From contig CAMVRN010000003.1 of NCBI GenBank assembly GCA_947169915.1, positions 1-64,000 of the forward strand: DNA of 64,000 bases, in the 5' to 3' direction. Made by a program: the position numbers and the translations under genes. Below, one piece after another: positions 1-7,466 of this stretch. The stretch's first letter is position 1, and each line of letters opens with the position of its first letter. This DNA is from an uncultured Candidatus Saccharibacteria bacterium. GTDB lineage: Bacteria > Patescibacteriota > Saccharimonadia > Saccharimonadales > Saccharimonadaceae. Below the pieces are notes generated by a model that saw only the letters and a program-made list of their open reading frames with translations, ran no database searches and was not told the origin of the DNA.

Positions 1-862
1 GTGTTACCGCAGCTTCAACCTGCTCATGGTTAGGTCACCCGGTTTCGGGTCTAATACTGCCGACTTGTCGCCCTATTCAGGCTCGCTTTCACTGTGGCTC
101 CGTCAACTGACTTAGCCTTGCCGACAACATTAACTCGCTGGATCGTTCTACAAAAAGCACGCCGTCACCCTTGCGGGCTCCGACACGTTGTAGGCACTAA
201 GTTTCAGGATCTATTTCACTCCCCTCCCGGGGTTCTTTTCACCTTTCCATCACTGTACTAGTTCGCTATCGATCAATCAATATATTTAGCCTTGGCAGGT
301 GGTCCTGCCAGCTTCAAACAGGGTTTCTCGTGCCCCGTTCTACTTGAAAAAAGATATAGTAAGCCTATGACCCTTTCGCGTACGCGGCTTTCACGCTGTT
401 TCGCGGACCATTCCAGGTCGTTCTGCTAGGATCAAAAGGATTGTTTCTTACCTGACTCAGTTAACGCTGTTCATTTTTAGACTGAATGTTCGTAAACCGA
501 CCACTCAATCCAAAAAACATCTCATTTCGCAACCCCTTTCAAGCATTAGACGTTAATCCATACTCCCGTGAGGGAGAACTTAAAAGGTTTGGGCTATTCC
601 AATTTCGCTCGCCACTACTTTCGGAATCGTTGTTTACTCTCTTTTCCTCAACCTACTAAGATGATTCAGTTCGGCTGGTTCCCGCTCCTTATCTTATGTG
701 TTCAGATAAGTGCAATATAATATTACTTATATTGGGTTTCCCCATTCGGAAATCCCCGGATCAATTCTCGTACTCAGATCCCCGAGGCTTATCGCAGAGT
801 CCTACGGCCTTCATCGGTATTGATTGTCAAGGCATCCACTATTAGTGCCCTTATTTACCTTT
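1..862 (-). rRNA. rrl: 23S ribosomal RNA, 5' part (continues beyond left edge)
   Basis: The minus strand matches the 5' third of bacterial 23S rRNA: the start region with GTGGATGCCTTG, then CGATGAAGG, TCTGCGATAAGC, TTTCCGAATGGGGAAACCC and, near the left edge, GACCCGAAACC. The mature 5' end is placed near 862 by comparison with the E. coli start and is uncertain by a few bases. About the first 790 E. coli positions are covered and no intron is seen in this part. The gene upstream on the same strand is pepN, with no 16S rRNA or spacer tRNA, so this 23S gene is transcribed from its own promoter. Confidence 0.97.
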
Positions 863-1064
863 TTATGCATTGACTTAATCTAGCAATCGAAGTTCGATTG
901 TTAGAGCCGTCAATTACAAAATCTTTGTTATTCATCGTTCAAATTGTTAACTAAATCTCGAGAGTGCGAGAGAAACTATTCTCGAATGATTCATTCGAGC
1001 CTTTCTCGCAGTTCGGATTTATCGCTTTTTGTACAGAGGTCAGCAAAACTGACTTGTTTAACTG
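863..1064 (-). other. 23S rRNA leader with nested inverted repeats
   Basis: This is the roughly 200-base transcribed leader between the promoter and mature 23S. It contains a nested inverted repeat: CTCGAATGA/TCATTCGAG (981-999, one-base centre) flanked by GCGAGAGAAA (966-975) and TTTCTCGC (1002-1009). A smaller hairpin CAATCGA-ACT-TCGATTG lies near 890. These are probably processing or antitermination structures; the pairing 3' trailer lies outside the window and no clear boxA was recognised. Confidence 0.6.
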
Positions 1065-1070
1065 TTGTCG

Positions 1071-1099
1071 AGTATACCGCACTTTGCGATTTATGTCAA
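1071..1099 (-). promoter_or_regulatory. 23S rRNA promoter
   Basis: TTGACA (1094-1099), a 17-base spacer and TATACT (1071-1076) on the minus strand form a near-consensus housekeeping promoter. Expected start is about 1064. It sits in the gap between pepN and 23S, which shows that the rRNA gene does not depend on an upstream 16S operon. Confidence 0.85.
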
Positions 1100-1159
1100 C
1101 ACTTTTTTTGAAATTTTTTAGATTTTTAGCAGGTTTGACAGGGGCGTTTGTTTATGTTT

Positions 1160-3595
1160 TTATTTTAGATTATTAATGCTAGATAGAACTGAAGATTTAT
1201 CGGAGGCGATAAGGCTTAAAGTCGATTCGATGTCGTTTTTGGCGACTTTTAGAGCGCGGGCTAGCACTGGATTGGATGAGAGAGGAGTGAAGAAATCAAA
1301 GAATTTATCGGCATCTTCTGCTCTGTCGATGGTCGAGGCGAAATAGCGTGGGTAGTCTTCGATGGATTTTTCCCCGTTGATTTGATAGATATAATCCCAG
1401 TTTTTGAGCATCCAGTCGAGAGCGCGGTCACGAGTGTAGCGCCAGCGACGGAGCCTGAGGAGGAATGATAGGTGGTCTTGCGGTTTTAAGAGAGTCTGCT
1501 CTTTTAAGAGTGAGAAAGCGAAATCGATATTCTTTTCTAGACGAGGTTTTGCAAGTGCGCTCCTCAAATCTGCCTTTAGTTCTGGGTCGTCTGTTGTTCT
1601 GTATGCCTTTTTTACCTCAGGATAGAAGGTTTCTTCGTCGCGCCACATTTTAGCAGAGAAAACGAATGGGCGAATATCGTGAGGTATTTTGTCGTAGTCG
1701 GAAGAATAGAGTGCGCATAATTCGTCGATTATTTCTGGGTCCTTAGAGTAGATTGCGCAGACAAGAAGAGTGATTCGAAGCTCAGAATCATTGAGCTCTT
1801 CCTTTTCTTTCGGGACTAATTCGAGTTTATCTAGAGCTGGTTTTATAGTGGAGTAGATATAGGACTTGTATTTTTTCTCCTCTGGAGAGTCGTAGTCGAT
1901 GAAGATAGTCATCTTTGAAACGATGCCGCCGATGATTTCCCAGATAGGTGCAGAAATTTCAGATTTGAACTTTGAGATGAGTGGAATTAGAGAAGCGGTA
2001 GAAACAATTGGAGTTTCAGAGAGAAGTAGGCGGTCAATAAGAAGACGGATGCGCTGCTCTGGCATTAGGGACTTGAAGTTTTCAAGGGCTTCGGCGAACT
2101 CTGGACCGGACAGATTGATGAGATAATGGCCGGACATGTCGTCTTTGACTTCTGGAATTGGATAGATAGTATCGTCGGAGCTTCCGTCGAGCAAAAAACG
2201 TTGCTGTGCTTCGTCGGTTACGACTGGGTAGCCAGGCTTTGTAATCCAGGCGGTCATAAAATCACGGACGGAGAAGCCTTTGGCGTATGGTTCTAGAGAA
2301 GCCCAGAGGTCACCCGCTTCGGCGTTTTTGTACTGATTTTTCTCGAAGTATTCGTGAATGCCCTTATAAAATGCTGGTTCGCCCATTTCTCGAATAAGCA
2401 TGAACATGAGATGTGCGCCTTTTGCGTATACAATGCATGGGTCGAATAAAGTGGCGATTTCTGCTGGGTCGTTAACTTCTTCGCGGACAGCTTGGACGCC
2501 TTGAATCGCATCGCGATAGAGTGCAGAAAGGCAATCAGAAGTAAAGAAATCAAACCAAGCGCGGAATTCTGGGAAAAGATGGTCGGTTGCGTAGTATTGC
2601 ATGATTGTGGCGAAAGATTCATTTAGCCAGAGGTCGTTCCACCATTTCATAGTGACGAGGTTGCCGAACCATTGATGCGAAAGCTCGTGAGTGATAGTTA
2701 GGGTGGCAGCTTTCTTTACGGCGATTGAGGATGCTTCATTACAGAGGAATTGAGACTCGCGGTAAGTGACGAGGCCCCAGTTTTCCATCGCTCCAGCCTC
2801 AAAATCAGGGATAGCTACTTGGTCGAGTTTGGTTAGTGGATATGGAATTTTAAAGAGGTTATCGTAGTATTCGAGGGATTCGATGGCAATTCTGTTGGGA
2901 AGCTCCAGAAGGTCCTCGCATTGATTTAGGGGAGCGTAGGTGCGGACAGTAACGCCGGTTTTGGTTCCCCCTTCCACATAGTTAAACCTACCAATAGCGA
3001 AGGCCAGGAGATAGGTAGACATCTTTGGAGTAGTTTGGAAGTGCCAGGTGTAGCATTTGTCGAGATTAGCGGTTTTGTCCGTCGAATCTGATTCTGATGG
3101 GAATGAAATCATCTCTCCGCTTATAACGGGTTCAGTGTTGGCGAGGACGATATCGTCTTGGTCTGGAACGGTGATTTCGAGGTCAAAGGTGGCTTTTGCG
3201 GCGGGTTCATCAACACATGGGAAGCATTCCCTTGCGTAGTGGGATTCGAATTGAGTGGAAACGATGCGCTCCTCTTTTCCTTCGTATTCGTAGGTTGAGA
3301 GGTATGCTCCTTGCATATCCTCTTTTATTTTACCGGTGTAACTAATTTCTACCGTTAGAGGAGACTTGGGAGCGTAATGGAAACCGAGAGCATCGTTTTC
3401 TAGGGTAAATTCAACCATTTTGCCGTCGATTTTGACATAACGAATATCGAGACCTACGGAATGCAGTTTTACTATATCAGAGACTTTAGTCTTACCACTG
3501 ATAGTAACGATACCTGTTAGTTCCTTGGTGTGTTTATTGATGAAAAGTTTTAGTTTGTAGGATTTGGGGGTAAAAAAATCTAGAAATCGTTCCAT
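1160..3595 (-). CDS. pepN: M1 family aminopeptidase (PepN-like)
   Basis: This is an 811-residue zinc aminopeptidase of the gluzincin M1 family, which removes N-terminal residues from peptides, probably in the cytoplasm because no signal peptide is visible. The substrate-recognition motif GAMENWG lies near residue 270, followed by the zinc site HELSH and the downstream ligand in WLNESFA. Length fits the family, including the C-terminal helical domain. The ATG at 3595 follows TAAAAT (3602-3607) by six bases with no Shine-Dalgarno, so translation is probably leaderless. In an organism without visible amino-acid biosynthesis it would serve peptide salvage; that role is inferred. Confidence 0.95.
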   Translation of the reverse strand: MERFLDFFTPKSYKLKLFINKHTKELTGIVTISGKTKVSDIVKLHSVGLDIRYVKIDGKMVEFTLENDALGFHYAPKSPLTVEISYTGKIKEDMQGAYLSTYEYEGKEERIVSTQFESHYARECFPCVDEPAAKATFDLEITVPDQDDIVLANTEPVISGEMISFPSESDSTDKTANLDKCYTWHFQTTPKMSTYLLAFAIGRFNYVEGGTKTGVTVRTYAPLNQCEDLLELPNRIAIESLEYYDNLFKIPYPLTKLDQVAIPDFEAGAMENWGLVTYRESQFLCNEASSIAVKKAATLTITHELSHQWFGNLVTMKWWNDLWLNESFATIMQYYATDHLFPEFRAWFDFFTSDCLSALYRDAIQGVQAVREEVNDPAEIATLFDPCIVYAKGAHLMFMLIREMGEPAFYKGIHEYFEKNQYKNAEAGDLWASLEPYAKGFSVRDFMTAWITKPGYPVVTDEAQQRFLLDGSSDDTIYPIPEVKDDMSGHYLINLSGPEFAEALENFKSLMPEQRIRLLIDRLLLSETPIVSTASLIPLISKFKSEISAPIWEIIGGIVSKMTIFIDYDSPEEKKYKSYIYSTIKPALDKLELVPKEKEELNDSELRITLLVCAIYSKDPEIIDELCALYSSDYDKIPHDIRPFVFSAKMWRDEETFYPEVKKAYRTTDDPELKADLRSALAKPRLEKNIDFAFSLLKEQTLLKPQDHLSFLLRLRRWRYTRDRALDWMLKNWDYIYQINGEKSIEDYPRYFASTIDRAEDADKFFDFFTPLSSNPVLARALKVAKNDIESTLSLIASDKSSVLSSINNLK

Positions 3596-3601
3596 AAGAT
3601 T

Positions 3602-3610
3602 ATTTTAGCA
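3602..3610 (-). promoter_or_regulatory. Extended -10 of pepN (leaderless)
   Basis: TGC-TAAAAT on the minus strand ends six bases before the pepN ATG, placing the expected transcription start at or next to the A of the start codon. No good -35 is visible. Confidence 0.55.
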
Positions 3611-3633
3611 TGTTTGGAGGGATCGAGATAAAC

Positions 3634-3661
3634 TTGAAAAAAGTAGTGTTTATGTTATAAT
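3634..3661 (+). promoter_or_regulatory. Promoter of orphan secreted protein
   Basis: TTGAAA (3634-3639), 16-base spacer, TATAAT (3656-3661) with an extended TGT just before. It is divergent from pepN. Confidence 0.7.
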
Positions 3662-3718
3662 AGAAATACATACCTGTGAGGGGCGGGTAAAGTTTTTTAC
3701 AAAGTTGAGGTGTTAAAA

Positions 3719-4516
3719 ATGGTTAGCGTGCGTCGAAGTGCCCTAATTATTGTTTCTTTTGCACTTACGATTTTTCTTATTTTTGGGATTTGTGGTGCTC
3801 TGAATTCTGTTGCAGAATCTGAGGAGCCGTCAATTGTCGATAATCAGGAACGTTGGATGCAGATGAAGGACAACATTAGAGACAGAATGCAGGACTTTTT
3901 GGAGAATGACCCAATAATGCAAGAGTATGGTATTTCGGTCGATAGTTGGGGCTGGCTTAGACAAAACTTCGAGAGAATCGAACATGAGGAGATGCGTGAT
4001 TGCTACGAGGAGTTATATCCTGGATATGAATTTGACGCAGAATGGCGTGCAACGACATTGAGCAAGAAATACATCTTAAATGGCGGTGGTTCTATTAGAG
4101 ATGTTCAATTTGAAACTGTCGAAACGTATCAGATGGATTGGGAGCGTACTGTCGAGTATTTCAAAGCGGTACAAAAACGCGGAACAACTGAGCTTTACTA
4201 TGTTTTGTTCCCGTATTTTACGCTGAGATTTGCTGATGGCGAAAAAGTTGTGGATTATTTGTACGTTTCCGGAAAGGCTGAGAAAGACGTTAACGACGAG
4301 GGCGTAATGAATGCTTTGATTGAGCTCTTCGAGAGCTGTTATGTCGGCGAGAATGGATATCTTATCTACAGGACAGATGAGGCCGAAAGGACGATTCTTG
4401 CTTGGTATGGAACCTCGTTAAGAGCTTATGCGGAGGAAGACTTCGAAGAAGCCGACGTTGATTCTTTGCCTAACTACTATGATTTAAATCGAGTTGGTTT
4501 TGAAGATGTAGAATAA
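3719..4516 (+). CDS. Hypothetical exported or membrane-anchored protein
   Basis: A 265-residue protein of no family I recognise. Residues about 6-28 form a hydrophobic segment after two arginines, typical of a signal peptide or N-terminal anchor. The rest is acidic and rich in aromatic residues and looks like a soluble extracytoplasmic domain. I chose ATG 3719 because GAGGTG precedes it at normal spacing; an in-frame GTG at 3710 overlaps that site. It is a stand-alone unit with its own promoter and terminator, like the other orphan genes of this window. Confidence 0.75.
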   Translation: MVSVRRSALIIVSFALTIFLIFGICGALNSVAESEEPSIVDNQERWMQMKDNIRDRMQDFLENDPIMQEYGISVDSWGWLRQNFERIEHEEMRDCYEELYPGYEFDAEWRATTLSKKYILNGGGSIRDVQFETVETYQMDWERTVEYFKAVQKRGTTELYYVLFPYFTLRFADGEKVVDYLYVSGKAEKDVNDEGVMNALIELFESCYVGENGYLIYRTDEAERTILAWYGTSLRAYAEEDFEEADVDSLPNYYDLNRVGFEDVE

Positions 4517-4530
4517 TAACGCCAAGACTT

Positions 4531-4553
4531 GCCCCGTTTCGACGGGGCTTTTT
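4531..4553 (+). terminator. Intrinsic terminator of 3719-4516
   Basis: GCCCCGT-TTCG-ACGGGGC hairpin followed by TTTTT on the plus strand. Confidence 0.85.
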
Positions 4554-4557
4554 CATG

Positions 4558-4582
4558 AAAAACCCCGCCTCTAGTGGCGGGG
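4558..4582 (-). terminator. Intrinsic terminator of 4599-5387
   Basis: CCCCGCC (4563-4569) pairs with GGCGGGG (4576-4582); a U-run follows on the minus strand. Confidence 0.85.
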
Positions 4583-4598
4583 TGTATCGATGTTTTGA

Positions 4599-5387
4599 CT
4601 AACGGTGTCTTTTTAGGAGTTCCTCAGTCGGGAGGTCGCTGGGGTTGCTCCCCGTCCACTTGACGAAAGCAACGATTTCGTCGTCATAGATACAACAACG
4701 TTCGTATTGGATGCGAATGAAGTGATGAGAATTGCAGTAACCGATTATACCGGCAGGAGATACGTTGTCTTTAAAGAGAAACTTTGCAACGAGGCTGACT
4801 GGAACATGCGGAAAAGCTTCGTTTAGTAGGTAATTGATGTAATCTGGATTCTCGCTCGCTTCTGTCCAAGAGTGAATGGGTTTAATTTTGCAGGTAGAGA
4901 GAATCGTTCTGACGCGCTTATCGTTAATAGTCACGACGTTTACAGGATTTTCTATGCTCAGTTCTTCTCTCTGTTCTCGACGTTTCTTCATGAGGAAGTT
5001 ATGAACCTCTTTCTCGATGGCATCGAGCTGATAGAACTTGGTTCGTTTTTCAGCTTTTTCAACTACGGCTTTGAGGTCAATATAATACGAATATCGGTCA
5101 GTTTTTAGAGTTTTTCTTTGCCAGATTCTCCGTTGGATGATGGCGTTTTCTGCGTTTTGCGAGCTTAGCTCGGCATCAATATGACATTTTCGGAATAAGT
5201 ATTCGACCTCGTTCCTGGATGAACCAGGAAGAGCCTTGGTTATGCCATCCACGCCATGAATGCCGATACTTCGGAGGAAACTTATAAACGAGCGGATTAG
5301 GTTCGATGATAAATTTCCCAGGTAGCTGGCTTCTGGAAAGGAGCCATAAGAGACGTTGTCGAGCTTGATAATTGTGTCGATTGACAT
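4599..5387 (-). CDS. Hypothetical protein, probably cytoplasmic
   Basis: A 262-residue protein without a recognised domain, signal peptide or membrane segment. It is charged and mixed alpha/beta in appearance, with several short aromatic and Lys/Arg-rich stretches. The ATG at 5387 is preceded by TAGGAGGGG at normal spacing; an upstream in-frame ATG lacks such a site. The gene has its own promoter region with a hairpin in the 5' untranslated region and its own terminator. I cannot assign a function. Confidence 0.7.
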   Translation of the reverse strand: MSIDTIIKLDNVSYGSFPEASYLGNLSSNLIRSFISFLRSIGIHGVDGITKALPGSSRNEVEYLFRKCHIDAELSSQNAENAIIQRRIWQRKTLKTDRYSYYIDLKAVVEKAEKRTKFYQLDAIEKEVHNFLMKKRREQREELSIENPVNVVTINDKRVRTILSTCKIKPIHSWTEASENPDYINYLLNEAFPHVPVSLVAKFLFKDNVSPAGIIGYCNSHHFIRIQYERCCIYDDEIVAFVKWTGSNPSDLPTEELLKRHR

Positions 5388-5419
5388 TGTACCCCTCCTA
5401 ACATCGATGATAAAATACT

Positions 5420-5475
5420 TGTCGTTCCCCAAACGACAGATTTTCAATTATAACATAAAAACTAGATATAGAAAA
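5420..5475 (-). promoter_or_regulatory. Promoter and 5' hairpin of 4599-5387
   Basis: TATAAT (5447-5452, extended TGT) is clear; the -35 position reads TTTTCT and is weak. Eight bases downstream the transcript can form TGTCGTT-TGGGG-AACGACA (5420-5438), a 7-bp hairpin with a G-rich loop at the expected mRNA 5' end. Confidence 0.65.
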
Positions 5476-5493
5476 CCCCGCTATGAAGCGGGG
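5472..5493 (-). terminator. Intrinsic terminator of 5506-5676
   Basis: CCCCGC (5476-5481) and GCGGGG (5488-5493) pair around a six-base loop, followed by TTTT on the minus strand. Confidence 0.8.
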
Positions 5494-5505
5494 TGGGGAG
5501 GGGGG

Positions 5506-5676
5506 TTAATATCTGTGATAGTAGTTTTCAGGCGATTCAGGGTCAAAGATGGTGCCAATCTCGGTAAGGAAAAAGATTGGTGCTAAGACGACGCAGACTA
5601 CGAGCAAAATAAGGGCAAATCCGCCCCAAGCCAAAAATGCTATTGCGTCAAAACAGAAGTTGGTGAACTTGCTCAT
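5506..5676 (-). CDS. Small membrane protein (56 aa)
   Basis: This short reading frame encodes 56 residues beginning MSKFTNFCFDAIAF. Residues about 12-40 form one or two closely spaced hydrophobic segments (AFLAWGGFALILLVV is central), and the tail is polar and ends NYYHRY. An AAGGAGGGG ribosome site lies just before the ATG, a consensus promoter lies at 5722-5750 and a terminator follows the stop, so it is well supported as a gene although very short. No family is recognised. Confidence 0.75.
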   Translation of the reverse strand: MSKFTNFCFDAIAFLAWGGFALILLVVCVVLAPIFFLTEIGTIFDPESPENYYHRY

Positions 5677-5721
5677 AAATACCCCTCCTTAATGTACTTT
5701 TCTCCCCCCAGAGATGTTCTA

Positions 5722-5750
5722 ATTATAGCACAATAAAACGCTAATGTCAA
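5722..5750 (-). promoter_or_regulatory. Promoter of small membrane protein 5506-5676
   Basis: TTGACA (5745-5750), 17-base spacer, TGC-TATAAT (5722-5727) on the minus strand. A short TCTC/GAGA hairpin with a G-rich loop can form at the mRNA 5' end. Confidence 0.9.
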
Positions 5751-5770
5751 TAATAACAGGGGTTTTGAGC

Positions 5771-5796
5771 AAAAAAATACCCCGCGGAGTGCGGGG
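5771..5796 (-). terminator. Intrinsic terminator of 5805-6032
   Basis: CCCCGC (5780-5785) pairs with GCGGGG (5791-5796) and is followed by a run of seven U on the minus strand, interrupted by one AU. Confidence 0.85.
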
Positions 5797-5804
5797 CGGT
5801 GGGA

Positions 5805-6032
5805 TTAGTCTAGTATACAGTATTCTTTTGTCTTCGGGGAAGTATAGGTGCGCGGGCTGCCGTCGGCGTTGACCATCACGGTCATTGAACTGCCTCCGTC
5901 TAGCTTGTGGAGCATATCTCCGGATTTGGTCTCGAGATACATTACTCTGGTTTCTCTGTCGACATGGATGGCGTATCTGTCGTCATCACAGATTGTCCAG
6001 AAGAAACTGCTGAAAGACTGGTTTTCGCTCAT
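5805..6032 (-). CDS. Hypothetical small protein (75 aa)
   Basis: A 75-residue soluble-looking protein starting MSENQSFSSFFW. I chose the ATG at 6032 because AAGGGAGGG precedes it; the longer frame upstream overlaps another small gene and has no ribosome site. It lies 29 bases downstream of the small membrane protein 6062-6187 and most likely shares its promoter, since a terminator follows only this gene. No family is recognised. The alternating hydrophobic pattern (YAIHVDRETRVMYLE) suggests a small beta-rich fold. Confidence 0.7.
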   Translation of the reverse strand: MSENQSFSSFFWTICDDDRYAIHVDRETRVMYLETKSGDMLHKLDGGSSMTVMVNADGSPRTYTSPKTKEYCILD

Positions 6033-6061
6033 TGTTTTCCCTCCCTTGAATATAAAATCAG

Positions 6062-6187
6062 TTAGATGAGTGGAATGATGTTGTCCTTGATGAAGAAAAT
6101 GACGAGCAGAAGTGGCGAAAGTAATACGATTAGTATTAAGCCGATGATGTCGAAGATTTTCTTTAGGACGGTCTTCAGAGCATTCAT
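6062..6187 (-). CDS. Small membrane protein (41 aa)
   Basis: This 41-residue frame (MNALKTVLKKIFDIIGLILI...) has a basic amphipathic start followed by a hydrophobic helix (about residues 11-33). ATG 6187 is preceded by GGGGGAGGG at proper spacing; a second ATG at 6183 is out of frame. It is the first gene of a two-gene unit with 5805-6032, driven by the consensus promoter at 6236-6264. It resembles small single-pass proteins or hydrophobic peptides of toxin type in size only; I have no evidence for toxicity. Confidence 0.7.
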   Translation of the reverse strand: MNALKTVLKKIFDIIGLILIVLLSPLLLVIFFIKDNIIPLI

Positions 6188-6213
6188 ATTTTCCCTCCCC
6201 CATGTAAAGATTC

Positions 6214-6264
6214 ATTGGACTAGACCAATACTTTAATTATAGCATAAACATGTTAAAAAGTCAA
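6214..6264 (-). promoter_or_regulatory. Promoter and 5' hairpin of 6062-6187/5805-6032
   Basis: TTGACT (6259-6264), 17-base spacer, TGC-TATAAT (6236-6241). Over its 29 bases it differs at only two positions from the promoter at 42764-42792. ATTGG/CCAAT, close to the mRNA 5' end, can form a short hairpin. Confidence 0.9.
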
Positions 6265-6305
6265 AAAATCGGTCTGGAGTGAACTCGGGCCTGATTTTGG
6301 ATTAT

Positions 6306-7007
6306 TTACTCTGCGTTTGTATAAGTATTAACTACGTCGTCTAAATCGTCTATGTTCTCTAGTAGTTTGCTTAGCTTTTCGGAATCTTCTTCGGAAATCG
6401 AGACTTTATTAGCAGCTATATAGGCTAGTTCGGCAGAAGTGACGGTGAGTCCAGCGTCTATAAGATTTTGACGAACTTTCATGAGGTCTTTGTCGGAGGT
6501 GATAATTTCGATACCATCTTCAACTTCTTCGGCATCCTCTGCGCCAGCATCAAGGGCCATCATGAGGGCATCTTCGGTTTTCTCGGAGATGACAATTTCG
6601 CCTTTGCGGGAGAATTGGAACATAACTGAGCCAGAGTCGGCGAAGCGACCACCGTTCTTTTCGACTGTGTGACGAACCTCTGGGAGAGTGCGGTTTTTAT
6701 TGTCCGTGGCTACCTCGATAATGATACCTGTTCCGCCTGGGCCATAGGCTTCATACACCTCTTCAATAAGTGTGGCGGCAGATTTGTCGGCGACGCGCGC
6801 AATTGCGCGTTCGATGTTTGCCTTTGGCATGTTGGCAAGGCGGGCTTTTTCAAGGACCATCGCAAGGGATGGGTTCATGTTTGGGTCAGTTCCAGCGCGT
6901 GCAGCAATGGCGATTTGATTGCCGATTTTTGTAAAAAGAGCGCCTCGTTTCGCATCGACGACAGCTTTTTGGCGCTTGGTGGTGGCCCATTTGGAATGTC
7001 CAGACAT
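6306..7007 (-). CDS. yebC: YebC/PmpR family protein
   Basis: A 233-residue member of the YebC family, starting with the hallmark MSGHSKWATTKRQK and carrying the conserved EVYEAYGPGGTGIIIE stretch near residue 85. Family members have been described as DNA-binding transcription regulators and, more recently, as factors that relieve ribosome stalling; which applies here cannot be told from sequence. The ATG follows CAGAGGAAAAATC. Its promoter overlaps head-to-head with that of the orphan gene at 7155. Confidence 0.95.
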   Translation of the reverse strand: MSGHSKWATTKRQKAVVDAKRGALFTKIGNQIAIAARAGTDPNMNPSLAMVLEKARLANMPKANIERAIARVADKSAATLIEEVYEAYGPGGTGIIIEVATDNKNRTLPEVRHTVEKNGGRFADSGSVMFQFSRKGEIVISEKTEDALMMALDAGAEDAEEVEDGIEIITSDKDLMKVRQNLIDAGLTVTSAELAYIAANKVSISEEDSEKLSKLLENIDDLDDVVNTYTNAE

Positions 7008-7047
7008 GATTTTTCCTCTGTTAATTGATATTTATTCAGTTGGCTTC

Positions 7048-7076
7048 ATTATAACACGGCAAGGGTTATTTGTAAA
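7048..7076 (-). promoter_or_regulatory. Promoter of yebC
   Basis: TTTACA (7071-7076), 17-base spacer, TGT-TATAAT (7048-7053) on the minus strand. The -35 overlaps that of the divergent plus-strand promoter. Confidence 0.8.
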
Positions 7077-7098
7077 ATATCAAAATATGTGTTATAAT
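7070..7098 (+). promoter_or_regulatory. Promoter of 7155-7418
   Basis: TTGTAA (7070-7075), 17-base spacer, TGT-TATAAT (7093-7098). The leader carries a perfect CTAGCT-GAGT-AGCTAG hairpin twelve bases after the -10. Confidence 0.8.
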
Positions 7099-7154
7099 CG
7101 ATGGAATTGTCTAGCTGAGTAGCTAGCGTATTTTATTAAAAAGAGGTGAGATTA

Positions 7155-7418
7155 ATGTCCGAAGTAGCAACCATCGGTTCTTCCCTGCGCAAAACCTATG
7201 AACACCTTACACCGGAAATGCTCTCAAGAATCGCCCTTAATCAGGTGGTGAGAAAGGACAGTAAATGCCAGTCGCTCGGTGTCATCATTGACATTTTATC
7301 GAAAGACAGAGATATGCTTTATTATTTGGATGATAAAGTCGAGCAGCATGTCGGTAAGGACGAGGTCGCATTCTACAAGGCGCAACGCAGACAAGCTCTT
7401 AAGACGAGCAAAAAGTAA
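7155..7418 (+). CDS. Hypothetical protein (87 aa)
   Basis: An 87-residue, highly charged, mainly helical protein with no recognised domain. It has no signal peptide; the C-terminus is basic (RRQALKTSKK). ATG 7155 is supported by AAAGAGGTGAG; a GTG nine bases upstream lies inside that site. It is divergent from yebC with overlapping promoters and ends in a terminator shared with the converging rubrerythrin gene. Confidence 0.7.
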   Translation: MSEVATIGSSLRKTYEHLTPEMLSRIALNQVVRKDSKCQSLGVIIDILSKDRDMLYYLDDKVEQHVGKDEVAFYKAQRRQALKTSKK

Positions 7419-7438
7419 TCCCCGCCTCTAATCAGAAA

Positions 7439-7466
7439 CCCCGCTTCTAGGAGCGGGGCCTTTTTT
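7439..7466 (+). terminator. Intrinsic terminator of 7155-7418
   Basis: CCCCGCT/AGCGGGG hairpin (7439-7458) followed by TTTTTT (7461-7466). The T-run overlaps the rubrerythrin stop codon on the other strand. Confidence 0.85.

Noticed and set aside
863-1160. tRNA genes or 16S end upstream of 23S
   Set aside because: No cloverleaf, TTCGA arm or anti-Shine-Dalgarno sequence was found; the segment reads as promoter and leader. No tRNA was recognised elsewhere in the window either.
964-1176. Open frame of 70 codons on the plus strand
   Set aside because: It lies antisense across the 23S promoter and leader, has no ribosome site, and its composition reflects AT-rich spacer sequence.
5805-6215. 136-codon version of the 75-aa gene
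   Set aside because: The extension overlaps the 41-aa membrane protein gene and has no ribosome site, whereas the inner ATG has AAGGGAGGG.
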